In this document: positions 47,744 to 53,075 of the stretch, in pieces
Layout of the letters: the number at the start of each line of letters is the position of its first letter
How positions within the stretch are numbered: the first letter of the stretch is position 1
DNA from: Stenocarpella maydis
Lineage: Eukaryota; Ascomycota; Sordariomycetes; Diaporthales; Diaporthaceae
Direction of reading: 5' to 3'
DNA length: 53,075 nt
NCBI GenBank assembly: GCA_002270565.1
Contig: NQMI01000218.1
Location: forward strand, 959 to 54,033
Translations under genes and position numbers: made by a program
The notes under the pieces: generated by a model
What the model was told of the DNA's origin: nothing
Database searches by the model: none
The model's input: only the letters and a program-made list of their open reading frames with translations

Positions 47744-47804
47744 ATCAATGAATAAATGAATAAATAAATAAATAAATAAATAAATGAATAAATAAATAAA
47801 TAAG
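47598..47804. repeat. (TAAA)n microsatellite
   Basis: Some 200 bp consist of TAAA units with a few TGAA or TCAA variants and one interruption near 47612-47626. The minus strand reads as a long YLFI-repeat frame, which is only a product of the 4-base period. Confidence 0.95.
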
Positions 47805-50800
47805 GAATAAAATGAGGAATAAAACATATTTATTAAAAAGAAGTATTTTAAATGTTAATTTCCATAATTAATACATTACTTAATAGACGGGTTATATTCT
47901 TTAAGTTCGTCTTCTTAGTTGGAATAAATAGTAGTTGCTCATAAGGGATAACAAACAACTAGTATAGGTTAAGGTGATTAGTTCGCAATACATGATTTTA
48001 ATAATAACCATTTAGTTTCTTTTGCTAGTATTAAACCATAAACTACTATTTTGCATCATAAGTCTTAGTCTCAGACTATAGCAATTCATGCTGGCAGAGC
48101 GGCACCGTTAACAAGCCCTTAAGTTCGAAGCCATCTCTAGCTATTAGCACCCTAATTTAATATCATTAATAACTATATGCGATGAATTTACTACATGGCT
48201 CAAGGCCTTTATATATATATAAATTGCTAGAAATCGGAAATATTAAAAGGTTATAGTCTTTTAGATTACTACTTATTCTTATACCAAATATATATATGAT
48301 TTATTAGTACCTTAAATAGCTTTTTACAATACCAAGCGGTATAAGTCTTTTTAATTATAACTACTCTAGAATAATTATTTAATATTATGAATAATACTAG
48401 TAGTATAGTTATTCAGCCTTCTCAGCTTACGATCTCAGTTCAATTCAATTAAGACTATATAGCCGTTATCTCATAAGTTGAAACAGACTGCAGTCTTCAA
48501 GGTACATTAACCACACTTCCTTGTCTTAAATATCATTTAGTAAATAAATACAGCTAATAGAGAGATGTTAGTAAGACCCATAAAAATACTAAACATAATA
48601 CCTAAGTATAAGTCAAAGTAAGGGCTATATTAAAGTGTAAGGACTAAAATATAATAGGTAAATATTCTTTATTACCTAAGATTAATATATTAGTTATTCC
48701 TTTGGAAAGCTCTAAAGGCTTTGCTAAGAATATGAATGACTTGAGGGATATAAAGTTACATTTTCGTAATATATTTAAGAGGTAAAGAAATAAACTATTA
48801 AAGTTCTTAAAGAATATCTATTAGATAGTAGAGACCTTAGAGAAAAGTATATAGTTTAGCTAGGAATAAGATATAATTGAACCTGATATAGTTTTTAAAA
48901 AATAATGAAGGACTTTAGTAATACTTATACCTAGGAGGTGAATATATTATTTAATAAAATATTTATTATAGTATTTAATTCCTAAGCCTTAATATATTTC
49001 AAAACCAATTGACGTCGCATTAATATAGATAAAGAGAATATATTTTAAGGGAAAAAAACTATTTGATAAAGAACTAAATAATTTATATTTAATATATAAT
49101 CACTACTCGAAAAAATGCGGGGGGGTTTCTTTTGTTTCCCTCTTCTTTCTTAGGGGGTTAAACCCATTACTCTAACTATAACATATATATATACGTCTAC
49201 ATACCGTTCACTCACTACCACCCTAATACTCTAATGGTTTATATAGTCACGCCCACCACTACCCACCCACACACCTCCTGCAGGCGAAGCTGCACCCCCC
49301 CCTACCATCTACATATCAGAACACTCGTCACATCACCCACGCGCTACTCGAGAGACTTTAGACTATGCTAACAAACACTCCATTCGCGGGCTTGGTTAAG
49401 GTATCATAATCAAGCTATGGACAACCCTTGTCCAGAATTTAAGAATCTCTTCTTAATTATTTAAGAAGTTTAATTCTAAAGCCTTATAAGGATATTTTTC
49501 TAATTCATCTTATATGATAAAATTCTAAATCTCTAATAAAAAACCCATAAAGTAAAGTATATATATTTCAAGCTAACCTAACATTTATATTCGTTGGAGG
49601 GTAATTACTAGGGTTTTAATGGGGTTAATATAAACGTTTATTGTACATGAAAATAAGGTAGCTACTTCCTAATACCCAGAGTAATATACCTCCATTCTAT
49701 ACATCAATTATACTAAATTACCTAAGTACTTAGTACGTCTATCTAAATCTAGGCATATGAACGTACGTTTATATATCTTGCTCTAAGTTTTCAATATTAT
49801 CACTCTAATCTAGTTAAGCTATAATGTAACATATTAGTCTATAGTTACAAGATAATAACAAGTCACTAAAAATTATATTGAAAGTACGATTAAATATAGT
49901 TTTCTCTTAAAACTGAATAAACCATCTTATTTCTTAATATTATGTACTTCTTTAAAGAAGAGAGATGCTTTACAGGATCTACTAGGTTTAATCAACCTTC
50001 ATTTCTTTATTCACCAAGCATAAGGTATTAAAATGGCTAAACTAAGAAGTAGTTATCTTTTAGCAGATTTACTAACTTTAAGGTACCCTAATATTTATTT
50101 AAAGCTAAGTATTTAAAAACTATTATTACTAATTAATGCTAATTATATTTAATTACTGAAAATTAAGTAATTAGAACAGTGTAGGGTAGTTAAAATATAT
50201 GTATAATATTAATTTAAAAAGGGTAGGTTTAGCAAAAGAAAATATACTCCATAAAAAATAATATAAACTTTACTTTTAAAATTATAGTTTATTTTAAATT
50301 ATTATCATATACATATAGTAATATTAATTAGTATTGTTCAAGCTAACGTAATTATTATTTCTTAAAGATCTGTCTTATTAAATATATTTTAGTTTCTTAT
50401 TAGTTTTTATATTTTATTTAATACCATTATAATTCTTCTATTATCACTTATTTAGTCCATAAAAGTTAAATTCGCATTATTATTAATTATTTTATCTATT
50501 GATTACTATTCTTTCATTTTAAATTAATTATTATGAAAGGGTTCTTAATATTAAAAACTTTATAAGCTTGATATTAGTCTTCTTATAAATATAAACTTAA
50601 TTATTTAAAGGAGTATTTAAGTATATTAGTACTTACATACGCTTTATAAATTTCTCAATTATTTTACAAATTAAAATACGGGAACTATCTTAATAAATCA
50701 ATATTTTAATGTTAATAAATGTTAACTAATAAATAGGTTAATAAATATTGAAGAATGTTCATGATTTCTATTCTAAGGATAAAGTAAAAGATAATTATTC

Positions 50801-50940
50801 TACATCTCATAAATAAATATCTAACTTAAAAATAATTAAATCTAAATGTCACAAAGAAATCCTAGCTTTTTAAATTTTAATTTTATATCGCTTTTCAAAA
50901 TAGATATAGTATAAGGTACCTTGAATATAATGAAAGTGTA

Positions 50941-51300
50941 TTTTTGTTTTTTTCGTTGTGTATCGTGTATGATTAGGTATTGGATTAGTTTATATAGGTT
51001 ATTGTATTTTATTATATAATTATTGGTATTGGATTGATTGATTGATTTTATTATGGTATTGTATTAGTTGTATTGATTATTGTTATTTTATTAGTTTATA
51101 TTATGTATTAGTATTATTTTGGATTATGTAGTTATTATTATATTTTATATTATTAGTATTAGTATATTTTTTTATCGAGTATTATTATTTTATTATTATT
51201 ATAGTAGTAATTATTCATGTATTATTATATATATTATTATTATTGTTATTTTTTTAATTGTTGTTGTTATTATTATTTATTATATTAGTATTATTTTATT
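50941..51300. repeat. C-depleted T/G/A low-complexity tract
   Basis: By hand count this 360-base stretch has about 48 G but only about 4 C on the plus strand, with TTA, ATT and ATTG repeats. A 65-codon open frame inside (51119-51316) follows from the low complexity and is not taken as a gene. Confidence 0.8.
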
Positions 51301-53075
51301 AGATGGGTTATTATGAATCTAGGTTAGGAGTACCCTTGGTTATCTCATTATCGTTATCATTTATACGTTCTTAATTAAAGTTAGGGGCAATATTCTTACC
51401 TTAATAGTAATCCGTTGACTTATTTTTTAGTATGGAAGTATATTTCAAAGCTTTATTATTCAGTTAATGAGTCTTGGTAATTTTGTGACTGAGTATACGT
51501 TAGTGTCTCTAGGAAGTGGTTAACAATATCCGTTATTCCGCTGTATAAGATAGTGTCTTTAAGCTTATAGTATGCTTCGTCATAAGTTCTTAAGATTCTT
51601 GTGTAGTGTGACTTCTGTACTTGTATTAATATACCCGTTTATGGGCTTCTTTTACTCAATTTTGAGACGAAAATATTAAAGTATACGTAGTGTAGTTATA
51701 TTGAGTTGCCTTAAATTACTTATAGCTATTACGGTCCCTGTCTAAAATAAAGACTTAAATAATTATATAATCCCTATAATTATACTTATATTATACATTA
51801 TCATACTCTATATTAAGTCATTACATAGCACTTTACTATTATTAAATAACAATATAGTATCTATGAGGATACTCCTTATATTTTAGTAAAGGTATAATCA
51901 GGTATTAATAAGGGTATAGTACTAAGTATTAAGAGTTTAGGATAATGGTAAGTTGGTGATATATAAGGTAGTGAAGAAAAGAGTGAAACTCGTCAATGAA
52001 CCTGTTAATGGTAAGAGAGAGCGGTGTTGCCTTCTTTTAAGTTCCGATTTTAAAGCTTATTAGAGCGCTTAATATTAGATATAAGAGTACATAGAGATAT
52101 ACGTTACCTTTATTGTGTGAGTTGACATAGGACGGATTATAGTGTATAGATATTTCATGTGAAAGTGAATAATATAATTATATTAAAAGGGAATTCCCTT
52201 ATAGGATTTATTCTATTAAACTAGTATAATACCATATCATTAGTATTAATAAACAAGTGGGTTGTTAGAGTAAATACTTAATAATACTAATTCGTTAGCC
52301 TGTCTTTAAGTCCGAAGCGAAGTGACTATCTGTTTCTTCAGGGCGTATAGTCTACAGTCGCGCTTACAAGCGTAGCTGATTAGATGTTAGTGGGGTTTAT
52401 TTATGATTTAAGGTAATAGTTTAATGGGTGTCTAGTATTCAGCATGTTTGCTAGAGTAGGGTAGGTATACTAGTGGTTTACTAGTTTGGTGTTGCTTAGA
52501 ATGTAGAAAGTAGAGGTTATTAGCCCCTTACTGACTTTCCACTAGCTAAGCCATTTTCCACGCGCTGACTATGGTGACTAGCTGCTGGGAACGAGCCGTA
52601 TTCGACTTAGTGAGTAGACTGTGTGCCCGTCTGGCTGTAGCCTGCTAGGGTTGCTATATTAATGTGATTATATTGGTAGAATTGATATAAAAAGTGAATT
52701 TGTTAACTAAGCTTAGTAAATAAAAGCGGTACTTATTAAGTGATATTGAATGTAAATGTTCAATAATTGTTAGTTTATTTATTGTTGAATACATATGTTT
52801 TCTCTTTTGAATGAGTATTAGAATTAGCTTATCTTTCATAATAAAGAAAAAGTAGATTATATTATTGATGGTAGGAACCTATAAGGGTATAATGATTAAT
52901 AATATGTATATAAATAAAAGATGATTATTCTTATGAATATTATGTTTATTTAGTACGTAGTTATCTCTATATCTTAAATATTGAATGCTTTCATAACTAA
53001 AATATATATATTAATGAATAACTATTTTTCATTGATCTTAATTGAAATATATCATTAGTTGTAAGTTCTTCGGAG

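Larger units (their letters stand above)
47300..53075. other. Gene-free AT-rich block, probably RIP-degraded repeats
   Basis: From about 47.3 kb, less than 300 bp after the PKS stop, the sequence turns very AT-rich and stays so to the end of the window. Stop codons are dense in all frames and no protein motif survives. Less AT-rich islands occur at about 48080-48130, 49110-49420 and 52300-52650. The last contains GCTGGGAACGAGCCGTATTC, which looks like fungal LTR-type DNA, but I cannot identify an element. TpA-rich decay fits repeat-induced point mutation of old transposons. Confidence 0.75.

Noticed and set aside
47597..47827. Minus-strand open frame of repeated Tyr-Leu-Phe-Ile
   Set aside because: It is the direct translation of the TAAA microsatellite and not a gene.
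51119..51316. 65-codon hydrophobic frame that looks like a membrane peptide
   Set aside because: The stretch is low-complexity TTA/ATT DNA. The composition alone gives Ile, Tyr and Val codons and few stops.

Overview
The window is nuclear DNA of a filamentous ascomycete. Spliceosomal introns of about 60-180 bp (GT donors, AG acceptors, CTGAC-like branch sites), clear fungal orthologues, an intron-bearing nuclear tRNA and AT-rich repeat blocks that look RIP-mutated all point this way. A sordariomycete is the best guess, because similar clusters are known from Neurospora and Magnaporthe, but this is inference.

Layout. (1) 1-1.7 kb: an AT-rich inverted-repeat element with telomere-like TTAGGG units, one complete copy and the end of another, apparently interrupting a small gene. 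(2) 3.9-20.8 kb: a conserved housekeeping block with cysteinyl-tRNA synthetase (-), riboflavin synthase (+), MUS81 nuclease (-), phosphoacetylglucosamine mutase (+), a PRMT1-type arginine methyltransferase (-), a Pol4-type family X DNA polymerase (-) and an intron-containing tRNA-Asp (-). (3) 21-24 kb: a transition zone with a decayed kinase fragment and a 7-TM fungal rhodopsin-domain membrane protein. (4) 25.6-47.0 kb: a polyketide gene cluster with a P450 (+), an SDR (-), a secreted-type BBE-like FAD oxidase (+), a second SDR (+), a cupin protein (+), a third AYR1-like SDR (-, with an apparent frame break) and a 2547-aa highly reducing PKS (+). (5) 47.3-53.1 kb: a gene-free AT-rich block with a TAAA microsatellite and strand-skewed low-complexity DNA.

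How the genes may work together. The set of HR-PKS with a degenerate methyltransferase and no release domain, several SDRs, a cupin, a P450 and a BBE-like flavoprotein matches the known salicylaldehyde-forming clusters (sordarial, trichoxide/virensol, flavoglaucin, pyriculol types). The likely product is an alkyl- or alkenyl-salicylaldehyde or a derived epoxycyclohexenol-type compound. No cluster regulator or transporter is visible. Exon structures below were joined by hand from reading frame, splice signals and family motifs. The joins are consistent in phase except at one junction of the third SDR gene.
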